From: Cryobacterium sp. PH29-G1
GTDB taxonomy: Bacteria; Actinomycetota; Actinomycetes; Actinomycetales; Microbacteriaceae
DNA: 64,000 bases
Direction of reading: 5' to 3'
Assembly (NCBI RefSeq): GCF_030063365.1
Contig: NZ_JASISY010000015.1
Location: forward strand, 35,669-99,668
Part shown: positions 40,202 to 49,049 of the stretch, piece by piece
Layout of the letters: every line of letters starts with the position of its first letter
How positions within the stretch are numbered: position 1 is the first letter of the stretch
The notes under the pieces: generated by a model
The model's input: only the letters and a program-made list of their open reading frames with translations
Told to the model about the DNA's origin: nothing
The model's database searches: none
Made by a program: the position numbers and the translations under genes

Positions 40202-40215
40202 CGGCGCCTTTTTTT
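40184..40215 (+). terminator. Terminator-like hairpin with T-run before the HNH gene
   Basis: AAGGCG-TT-GTCA-TGG-TGAC-GG-CGCCTT followed by seven T residues. Standing between the small frame and the HNH gene it could be a terminator for the former or an attenuator for the latter. Confidence 0.75.
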
Positions 40216-40309
40216 GTACTCTTTTTCGCCCCGCCACGCTCCTGCACTGTACGCATCGGACGTAGTTCGAATGGCTGGAAGCCGTCCAGCCTCCTTCGAA
40301 AGGGAGCGC

Positions 40310-40807
40310 ATGCGCACACTGGTACTCAATGCGGGCTATGAGCCCCTCGCCGTCGTCTCGTTCAAGCGAGCGCTCATTCTGGTGATGAACCAGAAAGCCA
40401 CGGTCGTGCAGTCCGATCACAACCACCCCGTTTTCGCGGCTTCCGGCGCATGGGACCGCCCGAGCGTCATCCTGCTCACACGGTACGTGCGTATCCCCAT
40501 GTCCCGCCTGGTGCCGGTGAGCCGCCGCGGGGTGCTGCGACGCGACAACAACCGTTGCTGCTACTGCGGCAAATCTGCGGCCACCATCGACCACGTGCTG
40601 CCGCGTTCGCGCGGTGGCCGCGATACCTGGGACAACCTGGCGGCCTGCTGCCTGCGCTGCAACAACCTCAAGAGCGACCACACCCCGGCCGAAATGGGTT
40701 GGGAGTTGCGCTTCACCCCACGGATGCCGCAGGGTACGACCTGGATCGTACGTGGCGTTGAACGCCCCGATCAGGAGTGGGGCGCCTACCTGGCCCCGGC
40801 TGCTTGA
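40310..40807 (+). CDS. HNH endonuclease
   Basis: This 165-residue protein has an HNH core with the zinc ribbon CCYCGK...CCLRCNNLK and catalytic IDHVLPRSRGGRDTWDN. The N-terminus RTLVLNAGYEPLAVVS is typical of a widespread actinobacterial HNH family whose DNA target is unknown. ATG 40310 follows AGGGAG by 4 bases. It lies just before tRNA-Arg. Confidence 0.9.
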   Translation: MRTLVLNAGYEPLAVVSFKRALILVMNQKATVVQSDHNHPVFAASGAWDRPSVILLTRYVRIPMSRLVPVSRRGVLRRDNNRCCYCGKSAATIDHVLPRSRGGRDTWDNLAACCLRCNNLKSDHTPAEMGWELRFTPRMPQGTTWIVRGVERPDQEWGAYLAPAA

Positions 40808-40912
40808 GTGTGCCGTCCCGCACAGCGCTCGCGCCGAAGGTGGTGCTCTTCATCGACCGCCGTACCGTCGCGGCGCAGCCGCCGGCCCGTAGCGGCTAAA
40901 CTTTGCAAGCCA

Positions 40913-40987
40913 GCCTCTGTAGCTCAACGGAAGAGCAGTTCCGTCCTAAGGAAACGGTTGGGGGTTCGAATCCCTCCAGGGGCACCA
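40913..40987 (+). tRNA. tRNA-Arg (anticodon CCT)
   Basis: The cloverleaf has acceptor GCCTCTG/CAGGGGC, D arm GCTC...GAGC, anticodon loop GTCCTAA (CCT), T loop TTCGAAT and encoded CCA. One G-A mismatch closes the anticodon stem. It is a likely integration site for the island that follows. Confidence 0.95.
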
Positions 40988-41005
40988 CGCATTAGGGCCC
41001 TGCAT

Positions 41006-41022
41006 CCCTTGTAAACACTGGG
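41006..41022 (+). repeat. 17-bp sequence shared with the tRNA-Thr locus
   Basis: Exact copy of CCCTTGTAAACACTGGG at 11225-11241. Around 41057-41078 TTTGCCCACA/TTTTGCCCACA is directly repeated, similar to integrase arm-type sites. Confidence 0.65.
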
Positions 41023-41214
41023 CTGTAGGGTTTTCGCCATTCTCAGGAATGGCCCTTTGCCCACATTTTGCCCACACTTCAAAAAATTTCGATGTGATTT
41101 GGAGCAGCTGTAACGGCCCAATTTTGGCCTTTCCGCCTGCCACGGGGACGCCGGGTGAGTGGCCTGCGAGGCCGCGTCGCGAGGTGGAAAGTTCACCTAG
41201 CGGGCGGTGAATCG

Positions 41215-41639
41215 TCACGGCAGCGCGTCCGACCTGATCTTTGCAGTATCCAGCGCGACAGGTACGGCGTCAAGGTCATCGTCGAACAGGTCCGCATAGG
41301 CATCCAGGGTCATCGCAGCTGAGGCGTGCCCCAGCATGCGCTGCACCGCCTTCACGTTCGCGCCGGCCGAGATCGCCAGGGATGCTGCGGTGTGCCGCAA
41401 GTCATGCAGTGTCAGCCCGACAGGAATGGACGAATCGGTGAGTCGTGCGCGTTTTCGGGCTCCCGCGAACCAGCCGTCGCCGTGGGTCGGCGTGGCCAGG
41501 TAGATGTTGCCATCGCCAAACACGAGCTGGTTGCGTTGGTTGCCCGCGATCTGTTCGGTCAGCAGCGCCCCGAGAAAGGCAGGGAAGGGCACGCTGCGCA
41601 TTTCATAGCCCTTGGGAGAGCGCCCACGGTTGGTCTCCT
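41215..41639 (-). pseudogene. C-terminal remnant of a phage-type tyrosine integrase
   Basis: About 140 residues of a catalytic C-terminal domain remain: the box HDLRHTAASLAISAGANVKA with R, the HxxR-like MLGHASAAMTLDAYADLF with the active-site His and Tyr. The frame is closed upstream by TAG at about 41639, so the N-terminal arm- and core-binding domains and the first catalytic Arg are missing. It cannot be active. It lies 230 bases from tRNA-Arg and marks the edge of the island. Confidence 0.85.
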
Positions 41640-42194
41640 ACCCGTGTTTCGACGCCCGTGGCATCTGGATCGGTCCAAACATCGACCCCGGCAACCACGC
41701 CGCCCAGCTCGCGGCCGCGCCGCAGCTCGACGGACCCGCTGACTGGAACAGATCTGATGGAACCCGCGTCTGACCTATCGGAGTAGGTATCGGTCGAAGT
41801 GCCTCGAGCTACGCGTGGCCGCTCCCGACGGCCGTCATCCAAGCGGCACAGATCGAAGCCCTAGGCAACGAATTAGGAGCGATCGTTTCTGCCCCTGTTA
41901 GCCCCCCTTCACCGGGCATTTTATTCGGCGGGTCTTACGGGAATCAATATCTGAGCCTTCACATGGCCCTCCGCGGAACACAACCGCGGGTCGTACCGTC
42001 GCGGCCGAGGTCCCCTCACCGGGCATCTCGACGAGCTCGAAGAGGTGACCACTCGACCCAGACCCTCGCGGCGCCCCTACACGTTGCAAGCGCCGTCGGA
42101 CCCCGCTGGCTTGCCCCGTCGGCGGCAGCCCCATCGCCCAGTGGAACGGTGACGGGGTCCTCCACTGCCCGCAACACGATCACGACAGGCCAAG
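41640..42194. other. Non-coding or degraded DNA after the integrase stump
   Basis: No intact gene is seen. A short open + strand frame near 41650-41775 (…RGIWIGPNIDPGNH…) could be a remnant of an unidentified gene. An element like the later cassette spacers (GGCGGGTCTTACGGG) occurs at about 41928. Confidence 0.4.
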
Positions 42195-42773
42195 ATGGGC
42201 AGTGTGATAACGCCGCCACCCATACCCATACCCGTGCCCGCTGACCCCTCGTGGACTGAGGTAGCAGGGTTCTGGGTGTCGGCTCTTGGGGCTGTCGCCA
42301 GCACGGCCATCGCTGTCGTGGCCATAGTTCTCACGGTCGGCGCCGCTCGTGCGGCGACTCGCCGCGAAGCACGCGCAGGGCGCGCCCAGTGGGCGCACGA
42401 GTACAGCGTCTGGCTTGATGCCGGGACGATTTACATGGCGGCCGGGGTGGAAGCCGCGATGCTCACAGACCTCGAGTGGATCGACCGCGGCAACGATATT
42501 CAGACCCGCGCCCGGCTGCTCGACTCTGAAGGCGCAGATCGCTACATGGTCGCGGCTCGAGCTGCTTTAGAGGACATCGCGACGAAGCCCCCCGAATTGC
42601 GCATCACGGCGGCGATAACCGCGACCAAGATGCTTTCGTTCTGGGTCGAAGGCTGGGTCAACGATCCCAAGAAGGCACCCGGGGATATCGGCGATTGGCT
42701 CAAATACTTGCGAGTCCCTGACGCAAACGCAGAGCCAGCGGATGAGGCGGACGCGGCGACTGAGAGTGCATGA
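42195..42773 (+). CDS. Membrane-anchored hypothetical protein
   Basis: This 192-residue protein has one N-terminal membrane helix (about 24-50) and a soluble helical remainder. It shows no recognisable domain. Its stop overlaps the next ATG by ATGA, so it heads a tight three-gene operon unique to the island. Confidence 0.6.
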   Translation: MGSVITPPPIPIPVPADPSWTEVAGFWVSALGAVASTAIAVVAIVLTVGAARAATRREARAGRAQWAHEYSVWLDAGTIYMAAGVEAAMLTDLEWIDRGNDIQTRARLLDSEGADRYMVAARAALEDIATKPPELRITAAITATKMLSFWVEGWVNDPKKAPGDIGDWLKYLRVPDANAEPADEADAATESA

Positions 42774-42904
42774 GCGATGATGACCTCGCCTGGAAGGCCC
42801 CGGCTAACTGCCCGCGCGACCTCGTGCCGATGCAGCTTGACGTCGACGGCGGCTCCCTGCGCCGAGCATGCCATGAGTGCGGCCTCGTGAGCGCGACGAA
42901 GTGA
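42770..42904 (+). CDS. 44-residue Cys-containing small protein
   Basis: A short frame with Cys at about residues 14, 34 and 37 (NCPRD...ACHEC) resembles a small zinc-ribbon. It is supported by 4-base ATGA overlap at its start and GTGA overlap at its end with its neighbours. The function is not recognised. Confidence 0.55.
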   Translation: MSDDDLAWKAPANCPRDLVPMQLDVDGGSLRRACHECGLVSATK

Positions 42905-43473
42905 GCCGTCGACCGCCCACCGAGTTGGCTCGGCTCCGCCTATTTCTCGCCTCGGTCGACGAATATGAAGACCTTGTGACGGCCATGCCCCGTCCCGAGA
43001 AGGTTAGTCTCATCCACCGCGCGGAGCCCTCGGCGCGTTGGACTTCGATTTTGCACGCAATGGTGCTGCGGAAGTACTACAGTCCCGACGATGAGCTCGC
43101 ACTCGGCAAGGTCATCGGCGCAGTTGAGGCGTGCCTCACCGGGCGCCCCCCGGCGTTCGATCGGTGGAAGGCGGCGCGTCTTGATGACGTGGCCTACCAG
43201 CGTACGCACGGCTCGCCCTGGCGTGTGACGACGCCCGAAGGCCGAGAGCGAGGATTCGGTGACCTGGCGTTTGACGATCTCTATGGCGGATTGCTGCACG
43301 GAGACTGGGACAGATGGCAGCGGCGCAGCACGGGGTCGGCGATGGCCGATCACGTCATCTGGGATTGGTGCATCGACGCCGCCGGCCTGGTGCGCGACAT
43401 CCGCGGCCAGATCGACGCATCTGTAGCGGCCGGCGAAATGCTCGACCCCGCTGGGGCGGCGCCTACGTCCTAG
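42901..43473 (+). CDS. Hypothetical protein, third gene of the operon
   Basis: This 190-residue soluble protein starts at GTG 42901, overlapping the previous stop. It is acidic and Trp-rich near its centre (FDRWKAARLDDVAY; HGDWDRWQRRSTG). No family is recognised. Tight coupling with the two upstream genes suggests a common function. Confidence 0.6.
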   Translation: MSRRPPTELARLRLFLASVDEYEDLVTAMPRPEKVSLIHRAEPSARWTSILHAMVLRKYYSPDDELALGKVIGAVEACLTGRPPAFDRWKAARLDDVAYQRTHGSPWRVTTPEGRERGFGDLAFDDLYGGLLHGDWDRWQRRSTGSAMADHVIWDWCIDAAGLVRDIRGQIDASVAAGEMLDPAGAAPTS

Positions 43474-43706
43474 ACGTATGTTCTGGCTCGACATAGGGGT
43501 GTATGGTCCAGGCCGAGATGGCGAAGATCGTCTACGACTCCACGACTCCACGGCGCTTGGCGTCGATTTCGAGCACGGATTCCGCAAGTGATAGCGAATT
43601 CCTACACCGGCGCTCGGGCGGGATCTGTTCACAAGGGGATGGCCTGACGGACAGCACGCTGCAACACAACAGCCGGCCGATTGCCGTGACCCGGCATGAT
43701 GGAGTC

Positions 43707-45284
43707 ATGCCGTTGACGCCGAACGACCTAGCGAACTTAGTCGCTATCCGATCACTTCGAGATCTCGCAGCCGGTCAAGCCAGAGCGCCCGGAGCGGTGC
43801 ACCGTCAAGCGGCGGTGATTCTCCTTGACGCTGCCATTGAGCGCACCGTATTCACCGCGGCCGAGTACCTTCTTGGAACCTTCACCGACCGCGATCTTGT
43901 CGAGAAGCCCTTGCAAGCTCTCCGCGGTCATGGCTGGATACCTGATGCCGGTGTTGAAACGTCCCGGCGGCGGCTGCACCGAGTTCGCAACGTGGTCCAG
44001 CACGCCGGCACCGGTGTCGACCGCGACGAACTTCCGCAATGGGTCATCGCCACCGAGCGGGTAATCGCCAGTGTCGTGACGTTCGCCTATGGCGTTGATC
44101 TCGATGACGTGCTTTACTCGAGCGCGGTCGAAGACGAAAAGATCCGGGAGCATCTCGATTTTGCGGAGGCGCTCATGCGGAGCAGCGACTCGGTCGCTGC
44201 GATGGCCGCGGTTGTCAAGGCTTACGACGTTGTCGCTGGGATTTGGGGCAGCTTCGTGGTGTCGTCTAACTCAAAGTTGGCACCCCGTCACGCTCGCTAT
44301 GAGCCAGGGTTCGGGTCCATTGGCGGCGACGACCCCAAAGTGGTCGCGCTTCAAGAGGTCGCGCTGCTGACTGCCATCGCCCCGGAACCGAGCGAGGCAA
44401 TATGGTTCCTCGAAGCAAAACAGCGTCCCGAGCTGCTCATTCTTGAGGAAGTGCAGCGTGCCCTCGTGTTCGTCTTCACCTTCGCCACAGCCGTTGAGGC
44501 AAGCCCAGCTGCTCGGCAGGAGGATCGGCGACGCCGCCGAAACAAGGCGCGACGGCACGAGCGGCGATTCGACGAGGCTCACGCTAAAATTCGCGGCTAT
44601 CGGGCCGAGCTGACCGGCGACCGCACGACGGTTACCCTCACCCTTGAAGATGTGCCGTCGCCGTCGGAATACAACGAATGGGCTGACGCGATTTCCGAGG
44701 AACTTAACGGGCCATGGCCGGGCCACCGCCGGTTCTTGATCCACGAGGATGGCGAACTCGTCATTACTGAGATCGAGGGTGACTTTGCTACTGCTATGAC
44801 TCGCATCGAGATAGCTCTTGCTGGTGCGGAATCCGCCGTCTTGGCTCGACGCGCGACGGTTGCCTCCGAACGCGCTGAAGAACAGCAAGCGGAGGACGAA
44901 TTCCGAGCTCGAGTAATCGCGGCGACTCCGCCAGTTCTACCGTCGTGGTTGCGAATTGGGATGATCGGGGACGCCCACGGTCCCAGGCAGTACGCAGTGC
45001 AGGTGCAGGTGCAGGTGCAGATCGATCGCGAGGCCGTGCGCTCGTACAGCGACGATATGCGTCAGATGTTCGAGGAAGCTGGCGCCCCAGCCTACGTAGC
45101 GAGGGGCGGCTGGGTGGTCAGCTCTGTGGAGCCTGAGGAGATTCCCGAATTCGTGGTCAAGTTCGTACCTGGCGTAGATGCAATCATCGCAAAACGTAAC
45201 GATGCAGAAGCCGAGCGAGAACAGCGGCTGCGCCCCGTCCTCGAAGAACTCACGCGGCGCGGCTACCCCCGCGATGTCGGCTGA
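43707..45284 (+). CDS. Large hypothetical protein with HEPN-like N-terminus
   Basis: This 525-residue protein has an N-terminal helical region with HRVRNVVQHAG at about 92-101, where R94-x4-H99 matches the Rx4-6H motif of HEPN RNases. A strongly basic coiled-coil-like stretch (340-380) and a beta-rich C-terminal part follow. The 5' end is uncertain: ATG 43707 has GGAG nearby, while an open frame extends to 43503. HEPN proteins often act in defence or toxin systems, but the assignment here is by motif only. Confidence 0.5.
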   Translation: MPLTPNDLANLVAIRSLRDLAAGQARAPGAVHRQAAVILLDAAIERTVFTAAEYLLGTFTDRDLVEKPLQALRGHGWIPDAGVETSRRRLHRVRNVVQHAGTGVDRDELPQWVIATERVIASVVTFAYGVDLDDVLYSSAVEDEKIREHLDFAEALMRSSDSVAAMAAVVKAYDVVAGIWGSFVVSSNSKLAPRHARYEPGFGSIGGDDPKVVALQEVALLTAIAPEPSEAIWFLEAKQRPELLILEEVQRALVFVFTFATAVEASPAARQEDRRRRRNKARRHERRFDEAHAKIRGYRAELTGDRTTVTLTLEDVPSPSEYNEWADAISEELNGPWPGHRRFLIHEDGELVITEIEGDFATAMTRIEIALAGAESAVLARRATVASERAEEQQAEDEFRARVIAATPPVLPSWLRIGMIGDAHGPRQYAVQVQVQVQIDREAVRSYSDDMRQMFEEAGAPAYVARGGWVVSSVEPEEIPEFVVKFVPGVDAIIAKRNDAEAEREQRLRPVLEELTRRGYPRDVG

Positions 45285-45662
45285 GGGGCTCGGCGCTGCG
45301 TAGCTAACGTCCGCCGGAGGATCCCTAGCCGTACGCACCGATGTCCCGCTGACGGTTCCGCTTGCGGGCACCCCGCGAAGACGAAATGCACCTGTTTTCG
45401 ATCTCTGACAGGGCCCTCAAATTCGGTCCGGTGGCCGTCCCTCTTACGGCGCTCCTTACAGTTCGGGTTCATTGCGAAATCCGATCAGCCTCGAAGTGCC
45501 CCTTCAAGGCGGAATTCCTTTGGCATGTAACCTGCCCGCAGGTGACGGCCCTTGTCAAGACATTCCATTGTCCTTAAGCTTTCACGTCGCTGGAGGCACC
45601 CGTCTACTTCCTCGGACGGGTCCGCACAGATGCCACGTTGTGACAGTCCGCGCTGACCGACA
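45285..45662. other. Non-coding stretch with two spacer elements
   Basis: No credible gene is seen. It holds spacer element 45343-45371 and a second-type element at about 45426-45452 (CCGGTGGCCGTCCCTCTTAC, compare 56978-56997). The rest shows nothing recognisable. Confidence 0.45.
45343..45371 (+). repeat. Cassette-spacer element 1
   Basis: GTCCCGCTGACGGTTCCGCT followed by TGCGGGCAC: nested inverted repeat CCCGC/GCGGG and CGG/CCG around TT. Its central CCCGCTGACGGTTCCGCTT is identical at 55425-55443. Confidence 0.8.
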
Positions 45663-46172
45663 TCATGCCTGTGCGTGCGAGGTGAGGTCAGCCACGATGA
45701 AATCACGATCGGAGATCCGGCTGTCTACACCGTACGAGGCCCACTCGGGGGCACCAATTGTGCCACCTATCTGACATACGCTGGCCATTTCGTTTGCTGT
45801 CTCCTTGTCGATTGTCTCGATGTAGATGCCGATCACGCCGTCGTCCCTGACGGCGGTGATCGCTTCCTCAAATGGTGCCCACGTTGCGTTGTAGCTTTTC
45901 GAGACATAGCTGATCGTCTGGGCCTTGCAGAGTGCATAGACCATGACTGGATCGAGTGGGTCTGTAGGCAACGTCGCGGATGTTGCTTCCGCGTCGGAGC
46001 TGGATTCGGTAGTTGACGGCGCCGCTCCAGCCGTTTTAGACGGCGCGGAGGAAGTGGTCGCTTCGTTGGTGGAAGTGGTCGGGTTGGAGCCGCCACCGGG
46101 GGCGCTGGAGCAACCGGACAGGATTACGGTGGTCGCTATCGCAGCGAGGAACATGGTGCCAAGAAGTTTCAT
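45663..46172 (-). CDS. Small lipoprotein of unknown function
   Basis: This 169-residue protein has signal peptide plus lipobox VILSGCSS, a Ser/Thr/Ala-rich linker (25-68) and a compact C-terminal domain of about 95 residues with two Cys. No family is recognised. The promoter side faces 46173-46280. Confidence 0.65.
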   Translation of the reverse strand: MKLLGTMFLAAIATTVILSGCSSAPGGGSNPTTSTNEATTSSAPSKTAGAAPSTTESSSDAEATSATLPTDPLDPVMVYALCKAQTISYVSKSYNATWAPFEEAITAVRDDGVIGIYIETIDKETANEMASVCQIGGTIGAPEWASYGVDSRISDRDFIVADLTSHAQA

Positions 46173-46660
46173 GGGTCCAACTATGCTCCTCTACCTCGGG
46201 ACGTGTGTCCCCGGCCGCTGTAACAGTGATCACTGGGCCGACTACTTTTCTCCCTAAGCGGGTCCGTATCCTGGCGAAAAGGGTTCCGGTTACGGGCGGC
46301 CCGGCCTGTCGAAATAGCGCCTCGACCGCGCTCTCCTGAGCACCTGAAAACCCGTCCGCTGATGGTCCGGTCTCTGCGGACGATGTTGTTGAAATCAATC
46401 CCTCGGCGGATGGCAAAGAAGACGTGCTCTCTGGTCGCGGTCCTCTGATTTCGACAAGCTCGATCCAATCGCTGTCGTGTCTCGACCAGCTCGACAGCCG
46501 GCACCGTCTACGGCGCGTATCGACCCGGTGACACGCCGACGTCGCTGGCCCTCGATGAAATTGGTCATTCTGGACGTGACAATACATGGGCGCGACTTGA
46601 CTAGACTCGGAAAAAAACAGGGAGTTTCACGTCGTGATCTCCCCAACGAGCGGGGGCTCA
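46173..46660. other. Intergenic region containing an about 100-bp dispersed repeat
   Basis: It contains a spacer-like element (46264-46300) running into a repeat at 46281-46377 shared with 51350-51450. GGAG at 46621 may serve a GTG start at 46634 for the downstream lipoprotein. Nothing else is recognised. Confidence 0.5.
46281..46377 (+). repeat. About 100-bp dispersed repeat, copy A
   Basis: It shares GCCTCGACCGCGCTCT, TGAGCAC and CGTCCGCTGAT with 51350-51450 in the same order and spacing. It starts in the GGTTCC of a spacer element. Confidence 0.8.
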
Positions 46661-47368
46661 ATGATTCTCAGTAATCCCAGACGTATTACCCAGTCGCTGC
46701 GTGGCCTGCGGATACTTGTCTTGGCCGCTGCGGTCGGCCTAATGGTTTCTGGGTGCGCTTCCTCGACGCCCGAAGCCCCGGAAGCGAGCGCAACCCAAAC
46801 GCTTCCCGCCGTGACATCAACTCCAGCTGCGCCAATTCCTGCACCGGTAGTGTCGACCATCGTCATGAGCGGTTCACAACTGATGAGCGAGACGGCCACC
46901 GAGCAGCCGGTCTCGACTGTTAACTTCGCCGACGGCACGGAAGCCTCCGTCGCCTTTCTCACGGCCGCACTCGGGACAGCGCCCGAGCAGTTCCTCGAGA
47001 GCGAGATCGATGCGTGCAGTAACGTCACGGCCCGCTATTCCTGGGGCGGCACCGCACTCGTGCTCGACGTCTGGGAGCCGGCCGGTTTCGTGGTCACCTT
47101 CGGCGACCCCAGCTTCAATGGCATCGCGCTGCAGAGCAGTGGAGACTTCGGTGTCGGCGACAACGCCCAAGCCTTCTTTGATGCTCTTCCCGCAGAGCAG
47201 GCATTCGACGAGAACGCCGACAACTCTGGGCCCTTCGTCTACGACAAGGTAGCCGACGCCTCGCCGTGGGGAGAGGACAACGCCTATGGAGGCGTTGCCC
47301 TCATGCAACCCGGAGGAGTCGTGAGCAGGATCGTGTCGCCCGAAACGACCCGCGCTTTCTACTGTTAG
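46661..47368 (+). CDS. Predicted lipoprotein
   Basis: This 235-residue protein has a basic start, a hydrophobic signal and lipobox MVSGCASS, a Pro/Thr-rich linker and a globular part with two Cys (DACSNV; the last residues AFYC). No family is recognised. ATG 46661 is chosen over GTG 46634, which has the better Shine-Dalgarno but makes an unusually long signal. Confidence 0.62.
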   Translation: MILSNPRRITQSLRGLRILVLAAAVGLMVSGCASSTPEAPEASATQTLPAVTSTPAAPIPAPVVSTIVMSGSQLMSETATEQPVSTVNFADGTEASVAFLTAALGTAPEQFLESEIDACSNVTARYSWGGTALVLDVWEPAGFVVTFGDPSFNGIALQSSGDFGVGDNAQAFFDALPAEQAFDENADNSGPFVYDKVADASPWGEDNAYGGVALMQPGGVVSRIVSPETTRAFYC

Positions 47369-47436
47369 TGAGGCTCCCCGCAGAGCCCCGGACGCGCGCC
47401 CGGCGCGCGCAGAGGGCGACCTTCGCGAAGTGCGAT

Positions 47437-47551
47437 CCCAGCTGGCTTCTTCCGCGTCTGGAGCGACAATATGCAGTTCATGATCGCAGGTGGCAACTTC
47501 GTCTGCATGCAAGGCGAGACCTCCCACTTCGGCGTTCAGATGGAGCTGTAG
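47437..47551 (+). pseudogene. Possible 3' fragment of a secreted protein gene
   Basis: The frame ending at TAG 47549-47551 reads ...GFFRVWSDNMQFMIAGGN... then FVCMQGETSHFGVQMEL. Its composition looks coding while no start is near. It cannot be identified. Confidence 0.3.
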
Positions 47552-47574
47552 TACACGGCACGTCAAGTGAAGCG

Positions 47575-48027
47575 ATGAGCAACGCCCGGAGTCCGATCTG
47601 GTACCCGAATACCGGATCCCTAACTTGCCTGACTCGGCGGGCCTGGTGGCTCGTTGTCCTCAATATCTTCATCCCCGGCTCCGCTCAGGTGCTCGTCGGT
47701 AGTCGGGCACTGGGCTGGTTTGGCCTCCGCGCCACGCTGAGTTTCCTCGCCCTTGTCGTAGTGACCGGCGCCGCATATGCGATGAATCCGGAGATGCTGC
47801 TCACCGTGACCACTAACTCGATCGGTTTGTGGATCATCGCCGTCGTGATGGTGTCCTATGCCGTGGTGTGGGTTGTCTTGACGTTCGACACGATCCGGCT
47901 AGTGCGCCTGGTGAAGGCCCGACCGAAGGCGCGCCCGTTTATCGCGGGGCTCGCGACCGTCGTGCTGGTCTCCATGGAGTCGGGGAGGATTTCGATGCGG
48001 TCCACCTCACCGTGGCCGGCTACCTGA
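47575..48027 (+). pseudogene. Truncated LytR-CpsA-Psr membrane region
   Basis: The 5' part encodes the multi-helix membrane anchor seen in Microbacteriaceae LCP proteins (WWLVVLNIFIPGSAQVLVGS, FDTIRLVRLVKARPKARPFI). At about 47970 the similarity ends and the frame runs into unrelated sequence, stopping at 48027. The catalytic LCP domain that attaches wall polymers is absent, so this is a broken gene. Confidence 0.65.
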
Positions 48028-48194
48028 CCACGGCCGGACAGGCTGTCACTGTCTAAGACAATCTGATGACCGTGCTAGCCGGCTGGGACCCGGACCAAAC
48101 CTATTGGCTCACCGAAGTCACCAGGGACGGTCCAGCCCACCAGACGTGGCGATGCGACAACGACGAACGTTGGACCCTGTCCGCCGCCCGGTAG
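47976..48194 (+). pseudogene. 3' gene fragment with an in-frame stop
   Basis: In the frame ending at 48194 the segments GEDFDAVHLTVAGYLTTAG and LAGWDPDQTYWLTEVTRDG are joined across an in-frame TAA (48054-48056). The final TAG sits in spacer element 48186-48214. The parent family is unknown. Confidence 0.4.
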
Positions 48195-48214
48195 GGTTCC
48201 CCTATCGGGGCGAC
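48186..48214 (+). repeat. Cassette-spacer element 2
   Basis: GCCCGGTAGGGTTCCCCTAT followed by CGGGGCGAC. The symmetrical arms CCCGGTAGGG and CCCCTATCGGG enclose TT. Confidence 0.75.
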
Positions 48215-48242
48215 GGTGGAGGTTCATGCCCTGGAATGGCGT

Positions 48243-49049
48243 TCAGGCCCAGGGCGGCGGGACCGAGGCGCCGCCGCGCAGCGCCACCCTGAGGTTCAGG
48301 TCGTCGCCGGCCTGGAGCTGGCGGCTGGTGAGCGGGTTGAGGAAGCCGAGGTCGTCAAGCGTGATGCCGAAGCGATCGGCGATGTCGTTGAGTGTGTCGC
48401 CGGCGACCGCGCGGTAGGAGATGGGGGAACCAGTGGCTGTGGCGGTGGCGCCTCCAGCGCCGAACCGAGCGCCGGTATCGACGGCGAGCAGCCCGGGGCG
48501 GGTGTCCGGAACGTCCCAGGTGATCGTTCCGACCGCCTGGGGAGTGAGCACGCAGCTGTCAGGATCGATCGTGCCCGGGGAGCTCGCGGTGATGATGACG
48601 GCGGTCAAATAGTAACTGGGGTCGCCTCGGTAGGAGTCTCTGTCGCCCAGGGTCAGCCCTGGCTGATCGGCGTCCGTGGAGAGGTTACCGAATGAGAAGT
48701 TGTACATGTCGGCCAGGCAGGTCGTGGTCTCCGACCAGGGACTGAAGAACAGTTGCACGCCTCCGGGAACGTCCGACTTGAAGTCCTTCAGCGCGACGTC
48801 GAACCCGCCGTCTCCCGCAGTGATCACGACGGTTCCGGAGATGGTGTCGTCCTCCGAGGTCGACGTGAGCTCGGCCGTGCCGATGACACCGTCGGGGACG
48901 ACGACGTCGGCCGCGTCGTCGGGTGGGGCCGGGGAATCCGTTTGGATCGTCGTGCCGACCGGCGGAGTCTCGGTCGTCGCGGGCGAGCAGGCCACCAGTC
49001 CGAGCACCAGAGCGATGCTCCCCAGAACGGATGTCGTCAGTCGTGGCAT
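48243..49049 (-). CDS. LysM-domain lipoprotein
   Basis: This 268-residue protein has lipobox LGLVACSP, a Thr/Pro/Asp-rich linker and a beta-rich middle domain. A C-terminal LysM (about 215-258, YRAVAGDTLNDIADRFGIT... LQAGDDLNLR) probably binds peptidoglycan. ATG 49049 is preferred over upstream starts because GGGGAGGGGA precedes it and the signal peptide begins there. Confidence 0.75.
   Translation of the reverse strand: MPRLTTSVLGSIALVLGLVACSPATTETPPVGTTIQTDSPAPPDDAADVVVPDGVIGTAELTSTSEDDTISGTVVITAGDGGFDVALKDFKSDVPGGVQLFFSPWSETTTCLADMYNFSFGNLSTDADQPGLTLGDRDSYRGDPSYYLTAVIITASSPGTIDPDSCVLTPQAVGTITWDVPDTRPGLLAVDTGARFGAGGATATATGSPISYRAVAGDTLNDIADRFGITLDDLGFLNPLTSRQLQAGDDLNLRVALRGGASVPPPWA

Noticed and set aside
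40924..41218. Two minus-strand frames over tRNA-Arg
   Set aside because: They are antisense to a certain tRNA and contain its complement.
44995..45021. Short CAGGTG tandem repeat (VQVQVQVQ) as a phase-variable tract
   Set aside because: The six-base unit keeps the frame, so changes in number would not switch the gene; it is recorded only as a coding repeat.
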